From the NCBI GenBank assembly GCA_031286695.1, contig JAITTY010000006.1:868001-932000 (forward strand): a DNA stretch of 64,000 nt. Reading direction: 5' to 3'. The position numbers were made by a program, and so were the translations under genes. The notes under the pieces are model-generated. The model made no database searches. It saw nothing but the letters and a program-made list of their open reading frames with translations, and was not told the DNA's origin. The stretch comes from Sphingobacterium sp. (GTDB lineage: Bacteria; Bacteroidota; Bacteroidia; Sphingobacteriales; Sphingobacteriaceae). Position 1 is the stretch's first letter. Each line of letters opens with the position of its first letter. Shown piece by piece: positions 42,683 through 51,371 of this stretch.

Positions 42683-43444
42683 ATGACAAATGTAGAGAGA
42701 CATCAATATATCTTAAAACAATTAAAGGAAGTCGGCGCAGTTCAAGTAATTGATCTATGCGAGGAGTTGGGTGTTTCTTCTGTGACGATTCGGAAGGATT
42801 TGACCTTGTTGGAAGATAGCGGATTGTTGTTTAGAACGCATGGCGGGGCAACACAATATAATCCTTATACGACTGACCGTACGGTATTCGAAAAAGAGAA
42901 GCTTCGTTCGGATGATAAGAGCAGGATAGGAAAAAAGGCTGCTGAAATGATCGAAGAAAATGACTCAATCATTATTGCTTCAGGAACGACCATGCAGTCG
43001 TTGGCAAAGCAGATCGTTCCTAAGGGTAATATTACCGTAGTAACATCGGCATTGAATGTTGCGATGGAATTGATAAAATATCCTTCGGTTGAAATCATGC
43101 AGATGGGAGGGACGCTTCGTAAAACGTCTACATCTGTAACCGGAAAATATGCGGAAAATTTATTACAGGATTTTTATTGCAGTAAGTTGTTTTTGGGGGT
43201 AGATGGGATTGATCTGGAATACGGCGTATCAACTTCGAGTGCCCAGGAAGCACAATTAAATCGCATTATGATCGATACAGCGCAAAAAGTTGTTGTACTG
43301 GCAGACTCTTCTAAATTTGGACGTCGAAGTTTCGGACGAATTTGTGGTTTTGATAAAATTGATGTGCTTATTACCGACGATAAAGTAAATACCAGCTTTG
43401 TAGAATCGTTGGAAAAAGCTGGGGTCAACGTTATTGTTGTTTAA
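42683..43444 (+). CDS. DeoR-family transcriptional regulator
   Basis: 253-residue regulator of sugar or carbohydrate genes. The DeoR helix-turn-helix is at residues 4-58 (RHQYILKQLKEVGAVQVIDL, EELGVSSVTIRKDLTLLEDSG, followed by RTHGGA), and the C-terminal sensor domain of the DeoR_C/GlpR type holds IASGTTMQSLAK, a phosphosugar-binding SxT loop, and KLFLGVDGIDLEYG with ADSSKFGRRSF. The effector is not predictable. It stands alone with no sugar operon next to it. Confidence 0.9.
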   Translation: MTNVERHQYILKQLKEVGAVQVIDLCEELGVSSVTIRKDLTLLEDSGLLFRTHGGATQYNPYTTDRTVFEKEKLRSDDKSRIGKKAAEMIEENDSIIIASGTTMQSLAKQIVPKGNITVVTSALNVAMELIKYPSVEIMQMGGTLRKTSTSVTGKYAENLLQDFYCSKLFLGVDGIDLEYGVSTSSAQEAQLNRIMIDTAQKVVVLADSSKFGRRSFGRICGFDKIDVLITDDKVNTSFVESLEKAGVNVIVV

Positions 43445-43493
43445 CACGGCTTAACTAAAAATCAAAGCGGAGCTGCTTATTTTTATCATAAAA

Positions 43494-43531
43494 AATGTCC
43501 CCAAAAGAGTGTTTAACTTTTTGGGGACATT
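43494..43531. terminator. bidirectional intrinsic terminator
   Basis: Stem AATGTCCCCAAAAG (43494-43507) with 43517-43531, 9-nt loop, between the converging DeoR-family and aguA genes; T-rich on the plus side, A-rich before it. Confidence 0.85.
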
Positions 43532-43550
43532 CTTTTATGGATAGCTTTTT

Positions 43551-44627
43551 TTAGCTCAGCGCCGGCTCTTGCTGGCTTAAACAGTGAAAACTTCCCAGTC
43601 CCCAAATAATGTCCACAGAGTTTATTCCTATGACTTTACGTGTAGGGAAACAGCTTTGGATGATCTCTAGGGCTCTTTGATCATTTTTATCGTTGAAGAT
43701 CGGTACAACCACGACTTCGTTTGCGATATAGAAGTTTGCGTAAGAAGCTGGTAATCTTGTGTCGTCATAGATAACCGGTGCCGGCATTGGAAGTTCAATA
43801 ATACGAAGTGATTCGCCATTTAAAAGCTTGAATGAACGAAGTGTTTCTAGATTTTCTTGAAGTATTTCATAGTTTTCGTCTGTCGGATCTTCTTCCACGA
43901 CCGTTAAAACTGTGGTTTCGTTAACGAAACGAGTAATGTCATCAATATGCCCATCTGTATCATCGCCAACGATACCATCTCCTAGCCATAAAACTTGTTC
44001 CTGTCCGTAAAATTCTTTTAAATAAGTTTCTACTTGTTCCTTTGTCAGGTGTGGGTTTCGGTTTTCATTTAATAGACAGGCTGTCGTAGTCATAATAGTT
44101 CCTGCACCATTAAACTCAACGGAACCACCCTCCATGACGATATCAGGAGTAAATAAAGGCAGGTTAAATTTTTGGGCAATGCGTGTCGGAACGACGTCGT
44201 CTAAATCGAAAGGTGGATATTTCCCCCCCCATGCGTTATAGCCCCAATCAACAACTGCTTTTTGATTTGTTGTCTGGTTGATAATAAAAGCTGGGCCGTG
44301 ATCCCTGCACCAAGCATCGTTGGTCGGATTAAAATAGAACTCGATATTGCTAAAATCTGCTGTCACTTCTTTTAATGCTGCAATAGCAAAATCTCGCATT
44401 TCCTCATTCGCAACGTTAATTCTTACTTTCTGCCCTGCTGCTACGACTTTAATAAATTCGCAATAAGGCTTGTATATAGTTTTAATTTTCCCAGGCCAAG
44501 ATTCCTCTTTATGAGGCCAGCTCAACCATAAAGCTTCTTGCTTTGCCCATTCTGCGGGAAATGAGAATCCCTGTTTTTTTGGGGAATTGTCAAAATATGC
44601 CTGTGTGAATGTCTTTTTTTGTTCCAT
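43551..44627 (-). CDS. aguA: agmatine deiminase
   Basis: Converts agmatine to N-carbamoylputrescine and ammonia, in the arginine-decarboxylase route to putrescine. The peptidylarginine-deiminase-like fold shows WLSWPHKEESWPG, NDAWCRDHGP, VVDWGYNAWGGKYPPFD, the His/Asp motif GDDTDGHIDDITRF and the catalytic cysteine Cys349 in LGSFHCLSQQEPA. At 358 residues it is normal. aguB, the next enzyme, is 89 bp upstream on the same strand, but a strong hairpin separates them. Confidence 0.94.
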   Translation of the reverse strand: MEQKKTFTQAYFDNSPKKQGFSFPAEWAKQEALWLSWPHKEESWPGKIKTIYKPYCEFIKVVAAGQKVRINVANEEMRDFAIAALKEVTADFSNIEFYFNPTNDAWCRDHGPAFIINQTTNQKAVVDWGYNAWGGKYPPFDLDDVVPTRIAQKFNLPLFTPDIVMEGGSVEFNGAGTIMTTTACLLNENRNPHLTKEQVETYLKEFYGQEQVLWLGDGIVGDDTDGHIDDITRFVNETTVLTVVEEDPTDENYEILQENLETLRSFKLLNGESLRIIELPMPAPVIYDDTRLPASYANFYIANEVVVVPIFNDKNDQRALEIIQSCFPTRKVIGINSVDIIWGLGSFHCLSQQEPALS

Positions 44628-44645
44628 ACTTATTTTAGGGGGATT

Positions 44646-44704
44646 AAAAAAGCCATTTCAGTTTGTCTCAGCACGGCTATGTGCGTTCGAAACCGAAATG
44701 GCTT
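44646..44704 (-). terminator. structured terminator between aguB and aguA
   Basis: On the minus strand the outer stem AAGCCATTTC (44695-44704) pairs with GAAATGGCTT (44650-44659) and is followed by TTTTTT; the long loop contains an inner hairpin GCAC/GTGC. It lies between two genes of one pathway, so it may be an attenuator. Confidence 0.7.
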
Positions 44705-44716
44705 GCATATCCAATA

Positions 44717-45592
44717 TTAGTCTTCGTCAATAAAACGCTTGGTGATTGGTGCGTATGTTTCAATTCTTCGGTCTCTCAAAAATGGCCAATGTTTTCTGAA
44801 ATAATCAGATTCATTCAAATCCAGTTCGACAACCTCAATTTCCTCTTTGTCATGTGAAGCGAGGTAAAGCAATTTTCCCTGTCCGTTCGTTACGAAGCTT
44901 CCGCCCCAAAACTTCATTGCACCATTTTGTTCAAATCCTACGCGGTTAACGGATACAACAGGAACACCGTTAGCGACTGCATGGGAGCGTTGTATTGTTT
45001 GCCAAGCATTATATTGATCTTTGTTGGTTTCCTCATCTTGGTCTGTTGCCCATCCAATGGCAGTCGGGTAGAATAAGATTTCAGCACCCATCAGTGCAGT
45101 AATTCGAGATGCTTCAGGGTACCATTGGTCCCAGCAGATTAATATACCGATTCTTCCAAATTTTGTTTTGAATACTTTGTAGCCTAAATCACCTGGTGTA
45201 AAATAGAATTTTTCGTAAAACGCAGGGTCATCGGGAATATGCATTTTGCGATACTTCCCTAGATAGGAACCATCAGCATCTAATACAGCGGTTGTATTAT
45301 GGTACAGTCCTTCCGCTCTTTTTTCAAATAATGAAGCGATAATGACGACTCCTGCTTCTTTGGCGACAGCTGATAGTGCGTCGGTCGATGGACCTGGGAT
45401 GGATTCAGCCAATGCGAAATTGTCATAATCTTCTACATCGCAGAAGTATAAAGAGGTAAATAGTTCTTGCAGACACACAATTTGCGCACCTTTTGCAGCG
45501 GCTTCTTTTACTTTAGCGATAGCTTTTTCGAGATTCTCTTGTTTGCTTGCGGTACAGCTCATCTGTACAACTCCAACTTTTACTTTGCTCAT
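44717..45592 (-). CDS. aguB: N-carbamoylputrescine amidase
   Basis: Nitrilase-superfamily enzyme that hydrolyses N-carbamoylputrescine to putrescine, carbon dioxide and ammonia. The catalytic triad is in place: Glu43 in VCLQELFTS, Lys116 in GKYRKMHIP and Cys153 in ILICWDQWYPE, and the substrate-typical tail PFLRDRRIETY is present. The length of 291 residues matches AguB. It is encoded ahead of aguA on the same strand. Together they give the polyamine route from agmatine; the arginine decarboxylase is not in the window. Confidence 0.94.
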   Translation of the reverse strand: MSKVKVGVVQMSCTASKQENLEKAIAKVKEAAAKGAQIVCLQELFTSLYFCDVEDYDNFALAESIPGPSTDALSAVAKEAGVVIIASLFEKRAEGLYHNTTAVLDADGSYLGKYRKMHIPDDPAFYEKFYFTPGDLGYKVFKTKFGRIGILICWDQWYPEASRITALMGAEILFYPTAIGWATDQDEETNKDQYNAWQTIQRSHAVANGVPVVSVNRVGFEQNGAMKFWGGSFVTNGQGKLLYLASHDKEEIEVVELDLNESDYFRKHWPFLRDRRIETYAPITKRFIDED

Positions 45593-45618
45593 TCTTTAAT
45601 GCTTATTTTAATACAGCA

Positions 45619-45626
45619 CAAAGATA
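45619..45626 (-). promoter_or_regulatory. putative -7 box (TATCTTTG) for aguB
   Basis: Minus-strand TATCTTTG, 26 nt before the aguB ATG at 45592; no -33 element seen. Confidence 0.4.
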
Positions 45627-45662
45627 CTATTCTTAATTTGGATTTGGTCTGTGGGAAAAACA

Positions 45663-45685
45663 AAAAGAGCTCTTAGAGCTCTTTT
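45663..45685 (-). terminator. intrinsic terminator overlapping the rpoN stop codon
   Basis: Minus-strand AAAAGAGCTC-TAA-GAGCTCTTTTTG: the rpoN stop codon is the loop and the stem encodes the last residues. A T-rich tail follows. Confidence 0.7.
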
Positions 45686-47139
45686 CGTAATCTTGCTACA
45701 GGAATATTCAATGCCTCCCGATATTTTGCGACCGTTCGACGTGCTATGTTGTAGCCTTTTTCTTTGAGGATTTCAGTGAGTTTTTCATCTGCCAATGGCT
45801 TCCTTTTATTTTCTTTTGCGATGCACTCCTCTAATATTTTCTTAACTTCTTTGTTGGAAACTTCCTCGCCGGAATCTGTCTGGATGGCTTCGGAGAAAAA
45901 TGATTTTAAGAGAAACGTTCCGAATTCTGTCTGTACATATTTTGAATTTGCTACCCGCGAGACAGTTGATATATCCATGTCGATTTTGTCAGCGATATCT
46001 TTCAATATCATTGGTTTTAACTTACGATCATCACCCGTAAGGAAATAATCATATTGGTATTCCATGATTGCATTCATTGTTTTCAGTAAGGTTTGTTGAC
46101 GTTGTTTGATAGCATCAATAAACCATTTGGCTGAATCAAGCTTTTGTTTGACGAATTGCACGGCCTCTTTCATCTTTTTGTCCTTTTGATCCGATTTTTC
46201 GTAATGTTCAAACATGTGTTGATAATCACGGCTTATGCGGAGCTCAGGCGCATTCCGGCCATTTAAAGTCAGATGTAGCGTGCCATCATTATTGCTGATA
46301 TGAAAATCAGGGATAATATGAAGCTGTTTACCTGCAACGGCACCGGAGTCTCCTGGTTTTGGATTAAGTTTTAGGATCTCGTTGACTACATTTTTTAAGT
46401 CCTCCGATGAAACACCTAAAGATTTTTCTAACTTATCGTAATGTTTTTTTGTAAACTCTTCCAGGTAATTCGCTACGACTTTAATCGCAAGTTTGATCGT
46501 GGGATTTTGCGTGTCTTTTTTTTGCAATTGGATTAATAAACATTCTTGTAGATCTCGTGCGCCGATTCCGGCCGGCTCAAAATCCTGAATTACTTTTAGC
46601 ATATCAAGTACTTCATGCTCATCGGTCATTACATTTTGGCCAAAAGCTAAGTCGTCAACAAGATTAATAATAGGACGACGTAAATAGCCGTCGTCATCCA
46701 AACTGCCAATGATTTGTTGGCCAATTAAAAAGTGCTTATCATCTAGCGCCAAAAGGTCTAATTGTTGTTGCAGCTGCTCATAAAAGGAGTGCTGAATAGC
46801 GACAGGCATTTCTTTTCGGTCGTCATCATCATCTCCATAATCGTAGCCGTTGCCATAGTCTTTGAAATCATCTTCCTGTATATAATCTTCTAGGCTAAAG
46901 TCTTCTGAATCGAATCCGTCTTCATTGTCAAAATTATCGTCGGGATCTTTATCGGGATATTCTTCAATAGGATCGGTCATATTAGTCAAGCTACCATCTT
47001 CTAAAGCAGGGTTTTCTTCTAATTCTTCCTTGATTCTAGCATCTAATGAAACTGTCGGAACCTGCAACAATTTTATGAATTGTATTTGTTGCGGTGACAA
47101 TTTTTGTAATAGCTTTTGTTGTAATGTTTGTTTTAACAT
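45673..47139 (-). CDS. rpoN: RNA polymerase sigma-54 factor
   Basis: Alternative sigma factor requiring ATP-driven enhancer-binding proteins. Region I (LQQKLLQKLSPQQIQFIKLLQ) is at residues 4-24, followed by a very acidic region II (about 55-110, many Asp), the core-binding region, and the RpoN box ARRTVAKYR near residue 470 with the DNA-binding helix RVANSKYVQTEFGTF before it. At 488 residues it has the usual length. It is monocistronic. No bacterial enhancer-binding protein gene is in the window, and I saw no convincing -24/-12 promoter. Confidence 0.95.
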   Translation of the reverse strand: MLKQTLQQKLLQKLSPQQIQFIKLLQVPTVSLDARIKEELEENPALEDGSLTNMTDPIEEYPDKDPDDNFDNEDGFDSEDFSLEDYIQEDDFKDYGNGYDYGDDDDDRKEMPVAIQHSFYEQLQQQLDLLALDDKHFLIGQQIIGSLDDDGYLRRPIINLVDDLAFGQNVMTDEHEVLDMLKVIQDFEPAGIGARDLQECLLIQLQKKDTQNPTIKLAIKVVANYLEEFTKKHYDKLEKSLGVSSEDLKNVVNEILKLNPKPGDSGAVAGKQLHIIPDFHISNNDGTLHLTLNGRNAPELRISRDYQHMFEHYEKSDQKDKKMKEAVQFVKQKLDSAKWFIDAIKQRQQTLLKTMNAIMEYQYDYFLTGDDRKLKPMILKDIADKIDMDISTVSRVANSKYVQTEFGTFLLKSFFSEAIQTDSGEEVSNKEVKKILEECIAKENKRKPLADEKLTEILKEKGYNIARRTVAKYREALNIPVARLRKEL

Positions 47140-47524
47140 GCTAATAGTTGACTTTTTTACATCTAAATTTAAACAAATATCATTATTATTTTAAAATAAA
47201 ATCGATAATAAATAAAAAAGAGGTATAATATTTGTGGAACGCGGGGTCGAAAATTATAAACAAAGATGAGATTAAGCCGGTTTTTTCTGAACGGGTAACT
47301 TTTGCTATTTATGCCTTGCTGTTATTCCTAAAATAGGCCGTTGGAATTGTGTTATATTTATCGTTGTAGATCGGGATTTTTTATTGTTAAAAAATGTAAA
47401 TAGTTGATTACGGCGATTTATTTAGTTGTATATTTAGCCCCTGAAAATAGATATAAAGGCATATTGGGCGGGTATAAAACCTTTTGCTAGTCGGATGTGT
47501 TGAATATAAGATAAATTTCCATTT
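47140..47524. other. 385-bp divergent gap between rpoN and the PBP1A gene
   Basis: AT-rich. Contains no gene that I can support, no repeat and no full promoter match; only partial boxes such as TATATTTA and GATATTTG (minus strand, near rpoN). Confidence 0.4.
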
Positions 47525-49921
47525 ATGTTTAAACGTATTAAGAATAAAATTCTTCGTTATCTCGTTATAGCAATATATTTTATCATTATATTGGTTTGTG
47601 CTATACAGCTGAATTTTTTGTGGCTTTTTGGGTACTCTCCGACAAAAAAGGATATTGTTATGCCTAGTGTAAATATCTCAACGGAATTATATACGGCAGA
47701 TAGTGTTTTAATTGGGCGGTATTTCGATGAGGACAGAAATCCGATTCCATTTGATAGTATTCCTAAGTCAGTTACGAATGCGTTGATAGCAACCGAAGAT
47801 GTGCGTTTTTATAGTCATAATGGTGTTGACTTTTTTGGGCTTGGATCAGGTATTCTCTCAACATTGAAAGGGGATAAGCGCGGCGCCAGTACAATTACGC
47901 AGCAATTAGCAAAAAATCTTTATCGTACCCGTTATAATAAGGCTGGTGGATTGTTGACACGTCTTCCTGTTGCGGGCTTGGTGGTGACGAAGTTTAAGGA
48001 ATGGATGACGGCTTATAAATTGGAGCAACGTTATTCCAAAAATCAGATATTGGAAATGTATTTAAATACAGTATCCTTTAGTAATAATGCCTATGGGATT
48101 GAGACTGCTGCAAAGCGTTATTTTTCAAAAGGGGCTAATCAATTGAATCAGAATGAAGCCGCTGTTTTGATCGGCATGTTAAAAGGTACTACCTTATATA
48201 ATCCGATTCGTAATCCCGAAAATGCTTTTGTGCGTAAAAACACTGTTTTAAGTCAAATGTATAAAGGTGGTTTTCTCAAAAAAGAAGAGTATGATAGTCT
48301 GATTAAAGAGAAGATTGTTTTGAATACAAATAGTCAAGATCTTAATGCAGGTGGTGATTCTTACTTACGTGCTGCTGTAGCTAAATGGTTGGAAAAATGG
48401 TCTGAGGAAAATAATTATGATATCTATACAGACGGTTTGAAAATTTACACGACGATAAATTCTAAGCTTCAAAAGCATGCTGAAGAGGCTGTGGCTAAAC
48501 AAATGATTGAATTGCAGCAACGTCTGAATAACACCTGGGAGGGACAGGAGCCTTGGCGTGATTTATCAGGCAAGGTTATCCCGAATTTCTTGGATAATTT
48601 GGCCAAGAAAACTCCTTATTATGCTTTTTTGAGTAAGAAATATGCAAATACTCCTGATAGTATCAATTACTTCCTGAATAAAAAGAAGAAGATTGAAGTC
48701 TATAACTGGAAGGATGGCAGTAAGATCGAAAAGGATATGTCTACAATGGATTCTTTAAAGTATTATGCCATGATGTTAAATGCAGGGATGATGTCTATGG
48801 ATCCATATTCGGGTGAAATTAAAGCATGGGTGGGTGGTATCAATCACCAATATTTTAAGTATGATCACGTGATGCAGGCAAAGCGACAAGCGGGGTCTAC
48901 ATTTAAACCTTTTGTTTACTTGGCCGCTTTGGAGTCAGGGATGTCTCCTTGTGATAAGATTACGGATAAACCTGTTACGATTAAAATTGATAAAGGAGAT
49001 TCAGTTGAGGTATGGGAGCCAAAAAATGCAGACTGGAATTTTTCCTATCGTGAAATGTCGCTGCGTCATGCGATGGCGCGTTCCATCAATTCGGTAACCG
49101 TGCAGTTAACTGATATGGTTACCCCTGCGAAAGTCGTTGATGCGGCTCATCGTTGCGGTATCACGAGTAAATTAAATCCGGTTGCCTCTGTGGGGTTGGG
49201 GCCTAATGATGTTTCTGTTTTTGAAATGGTGAATGGGTATTCGACGATGATGAACCATGGCGAGCGTGTCTCACCTTTATTGGTATCGAAGATCGAAGAT
49301 CATGATGGTAATGTGATAGCAACCTTTCAGGCGGAACGTAAACAAGTGGTGGATAAGCAAGATGCTTGGTTGATGACTTATATGTTGCGTGGTGGTATGG
49401 AAGAGCCTGGAGGTACATCGCAGGGATTGTGGGAATGGGATTTGTTTGATAAGGAAAATGAAATCGGCGGAAAGACAGGTACGTCTTCCGAATATGTCGA
49501 TGGTTGGTATATGGGTGTGACTAAAGATTTGGTTACAGGTGTTTGGGTTGGTTGTGACGAACGTAGTATTCACTTTAAAAATTCTCATTCGGGAGAAGGT
49601 TCTCGTACAGCATTGCCGATATTTGGGGTGTATATGGAGTCTGTTTATAAAGATAAACAGCTGGGGTATACACAGGGTAAGTTTCCTAGTCCAACTGTTG
49701 AAATTACAAAATCCTATAAATGTGAGACACCACGTTATAGTGATCCGGAGCCTGAACAGAGTGATTCTACGCAAGTGGAAGAGCCTGCGGATGAAGGTTT
49801 TATAGGTCCAGAAGAAGAGGGGGGAGAGCCTCCTGTTGAACGTAATCATACGCAAGGTAGTCAGGATGGTGCTAAAAATGATGCGGGATCCTCATTAGAA
49901 GAGGCGAATACGTTAAATTAA
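47525..49921 (+). CDS. penicillin-binding protein 1A (bifunctional transglycosylase/transpeptidase)
   Basis: Class A PBP that polymerises and cross-links peptidoglycan. One N-terminal anchor helix (about 14-36), then a GT51 glycosyltransferase domain with ATEDVRFYSHNGVD (catalytic Glu), GASTITQQLAKNLY and YSKNQILEMYLN, then the transpeptidase domain with the SxxK motif STFK in QAGSTFKPF, SINSV (SxN) and GGKTGTSS (KTG). At 798 residues it is full length, with an extra acidic, disordered C-terminal tail rich in Glu, Pro and Ser. It is a single gene with its own terminator. Confidence 0.95.
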   Translation: MFKRIKNKILRYLVIAIYFIIILVCAIQLNFLWLFGYSPTKKDIVMPSVNISTELYTADSVLIGRYFDEDRNPIPFDSIPKSVTNALIATEDVRFYSHNGVDFFGLGSGILSTLKGDKRGASTITQQLAKNLYRTRYNKAGGLLTRLPVAGLVVTKFKEWMTAYKLEQRYSKNQILEMYLNTVSFSNNAYGIETAAKRYFSKGANQLNQNEAAVLIGMLKGTTLYNPIRNPENAFVRKNTVLSQMYKGGFLKKEEYDSLIKEKIVLNTNSQDLNAGGDSYLRAAVAKWLEKWSEENNYDIYTDGLKIYTTINSKLQKHAEEAVAKQMIELQQRLNNTWEGQEPWRDLSGKVIPNFLDNLAKKTPYYAFLSKKYANTPDSINYFLNKKKKIEVYNWKDGSKIEKDMSTMDSLKYYAMMLNAGMMSMDPYSGEIKAWVGGINHQYFKYDHVMQAKRQAGSTFKPFVYLAALESGMSPCDKITDKPVTIKIDKGDSVEVWEPKNADWNFSYREMSLRHAMARSINSVTVQLTDMVTPAKVVDAAHRCGITSKLNPVASVGLGPNDVSVFEMVNGYSTMMNHGERVSPLLVSKIEDHDGNVIATFQAERKQVVDKQDAWLMTYMLRGGMEEPGGTSQGLWEWDLFDKENEIGGKTGTSSEYVDGWYMGVTKDLVTGVWVGCDERSIHFKNSHSGEGSRTALPIFGVYMESVYKDKQLGYTQGKFPSPTVEITKSYKCETPRYSDPEPEQSDSTQVEEPADEGFIGPEEEGGEPPVERNHTQGSQDGAKNDAGSSLEEANTLN

Positions 49922-49958
49922 AATCTGATTTTAAGAGACAATTTTAATAATAGAAGAT

Positions 49959-49990
49959 AGCTGCCTAATTCAACTTAGGTGGCTTTTTTT
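49959..49990 (+). terminator. intrinsic terminator after the PBP1A gene
   Basis: Stem AGCTGCCTAA (49959-49968) with TTAGGTGGCT (49974-49983, two G-U pairs) and seven T. Confidence 0.85.
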
Positions 49991-49995
49991 ATAAA

Positions 49996-50319
49996 TTAAG
50001 CTGCATAATGTGCATTCCTTTTTTGAAAGGTCTGATAGTGATGCGGAAAAAGATTATTCCAGTTTGGATTGGATTTACGAATGAGCCTTTCGATTTGCAT
50101 ATGCGTAAAATGCTGTAGTTCGTTTACTTTTTTATGGGCAGCTTCAAGGTTTGTAAAAGAAGCTGTGTAGATTATTCTGTTCAAACTGCTGCCGTGATTG
50201 AAAATAAAACTGTTCGATTGCTGTAATTCTATTACAGTGCCGAATATGTTGGAACTGAGGCCGATTTCAAAGTGTTTACGATTGCTATCAGTCAATATAT
50301 AAATAATAAAATTGCTCAT
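49996..50319 (-). CDS. degenerate GIY-YIG-like protein
   Basis: 107-residue protein. The opening FIIYILTDSNRKHFEIGLSSN aligns in style with the GIY-YIG nuclease core (YILTN...YIGxT), but the second tyrosine is replaced by Glu (EIG) and the catalytic arginine region is not recognisable, so nuclease activity is doubtful. The later segments RIIYTASFTNLEAAHKKVNELQ (quoted in part: YTASFTNLEAAHKKVNEL) and IRKSNPNWNNL match the tail of small UPF0213-type GIY-YIG proteins. It diverges from the S24-repressor gene and its stop lies next to the PBP1A terminator. The family assignment is inference. Confidence 0.6.
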   Translation of the reverse strand: MSNFIIYILTDSNRKHFEIGLSSNIFGTVIELQQSNSFIFNHGSSLNRIIYTASFTNLEAAHKKVNELQHFTHMQIERLIRKSNPNWNNLFPHHYQTFQKRNAHYAA

Positions 50320-50353
50320 AATGCTAAATTATTTGGACGTTTAAAATATATTT

Positions 50354-50391
50354 ACTAATTTTATTGGCACAATATTACTAATAAAATTAGT
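50354..50391. promoter_or_regulatory. paired palindromic operator candidates
   Basis: ACTAAT-AAA-ATTAGT (50377-50391) is a perfect palindrome, and ACTAAT-TTT-ATTGGC (50354-50368) is a second, half-conserved copy whose centre is 23 bp away; together they form a 12-bp inverted repeat (50354-50365 with 50380-50391). They lie 30-67 nt before the S24-repressor start, in the gap to the divergent gene, where an autorepressor would bind. Confidence 0.55.
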
Positions 50392-50420
50392 TTTTGCAAA
50401 ATATTTTTTGAAAAAATAAT

Positions 50421-51197
50421 ATGTCAAATATATCATCCAATCTGAAGTTCCTTAGAAAAGGAAAAAAAATTACACAGCAACAATTTGCTGATATTATGGA
50501 AATTAAGCGTGCGTCCGTCGGTGCATACGAGGAAGATAGGGCAGAGCCTAAATATGAGCTGTTAAAGAAGATTGCTGAATTCTATGGTTTGACTATGGAT
50601 GAGTTGGCCAATGATGTTATTGATGATAAATGGAAGCCAGTTCCAAAAAGCAATGCGTCTAATTTAAGAGTTCTTAGTGTGACAGTGGATGCTGATGATC
50701 GTGAGAATATTGAACTTGTTCCTGTTAAGGCAAGTGCGGGATATCTGAATGGTTATGGAGATCCAGAATACGTAGCTGAATTACCTAAATTTTCGCTTCC
50801 GATGTTTGGTCAGGGTACATTTCGAGCATTTGAGATAAAAGGGGATTCTATGTTGCCTTTGCCATCTGGGTCAATTATTGTGGCCGAATATGTGGAAAAC
50901 TGGCATGATATTAAACCGGGGAATACCTATATAGTGGTATCTAAGGAAGATGGTGTGGTATATAAACGTATCGCTTTTAAATTTAAAGAAGATAAAGGTT
51001 TGAAGCTTGTCTCTGATAATAAGACTTATGAGCCTTATTGGGTGGAGACCGCAGATATTCTAGAAGTGTGGAAGGCTAAAGCCTTTATAAGTACACAGCT
51101 GCCCGAACCTACTCCAGAGCCAACAATGGAAACCCTAACAAGTATGATGGCGCAGATGCAGAAAACAATTAATGCAGTGGTTGATAGTTCGAAATAA
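50421..51197 (+). CDS. LexA/CI-like repressor: XRE helix-turn-helix plus S24 peptidase domain
   Basis: 258-residue regulator. Residues 5-60 are an XRE helix-turn-helix (LKFLRKGKKITQQQFADIME, IKRASVGAYEEDRAEPK). From about 95 comes a LexA/CI-type S24 domain: a VKASAGYL segment that contains an Ala-Gly pair at the position expected for self-cleavage, the serine nucleophile in EIKGDSMLPLPSGSII, and a lysine in GVVYKRIAF. It may be cut in response to DNA damage or act as a constitutive repressor. The C-terminal tail (about 225-258) is Pro/Thr-rich then helical. Palindromic sites upstream suggest autoregulation. Confidence 0.88.
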   Translation: MSNISSNLKFLRKGKKITQQQFADIMEIKRASVGAYEEDRAEPKYELLKKIAEFYGLTMDELANDVIDDKWKPVPKSNASNLRVLSVTVDADDRENIELVPVKASAGYLNGYGDPEYVAELPKFSLPMFGQGTFRAFEIKGDSMLPLPSGSIIVAEYVENWHDIKPGNTYIVVSKEDGVVYKRIAFKFKEDKGLKLVSDNKTYEPYWVETADILEVWKAKAFISTQLPEPTPEPTMETLTSMMAQMQKTINAVVDSSK

Positions 51198-51326
51198 TGA
51201 AAACAATAGCTAAGCATTTTATTTTTCCTGTACGCGTGAAAAGATTTTTAGTAGCTGTTTGGGAGAAGGATAGTTGTTCTTACAAAGAATGTAGATGTAT
51301 TGAATATAAAAAACAATCAGTGTAAG

Positions 51327-51358
51327 TTTGTTTTTTATATTATAATATGCTATATTTG
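51327..51358 (+). promoter_or_regulatory. consensus promoter TTTG-N20-TATATTTG for rimP-nusA-infB
   Basis: TTTG (51327-51330), 20 bp, TATATTTG (51351-51358). The transcript would begin near 51363, 70 nt ahead of the rimP ATG. Confidence 0.75.
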
Positions 51359-51371
51359 CATATCTGAAAGG

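Noticed and set aside
49277..49855. 192-codon minus-strand open frame inside the PBP1A gene
   Set aside because: Antisense shadow of a well-conserved gene; Phe/Ile/Thr-rich translation typical of an antisense frame.
50366..50398. TGGCAC followed by TTGCA, a possible sigma-54 promoter
   Set aside because: The spacing is far too long for a -24/-12 element.
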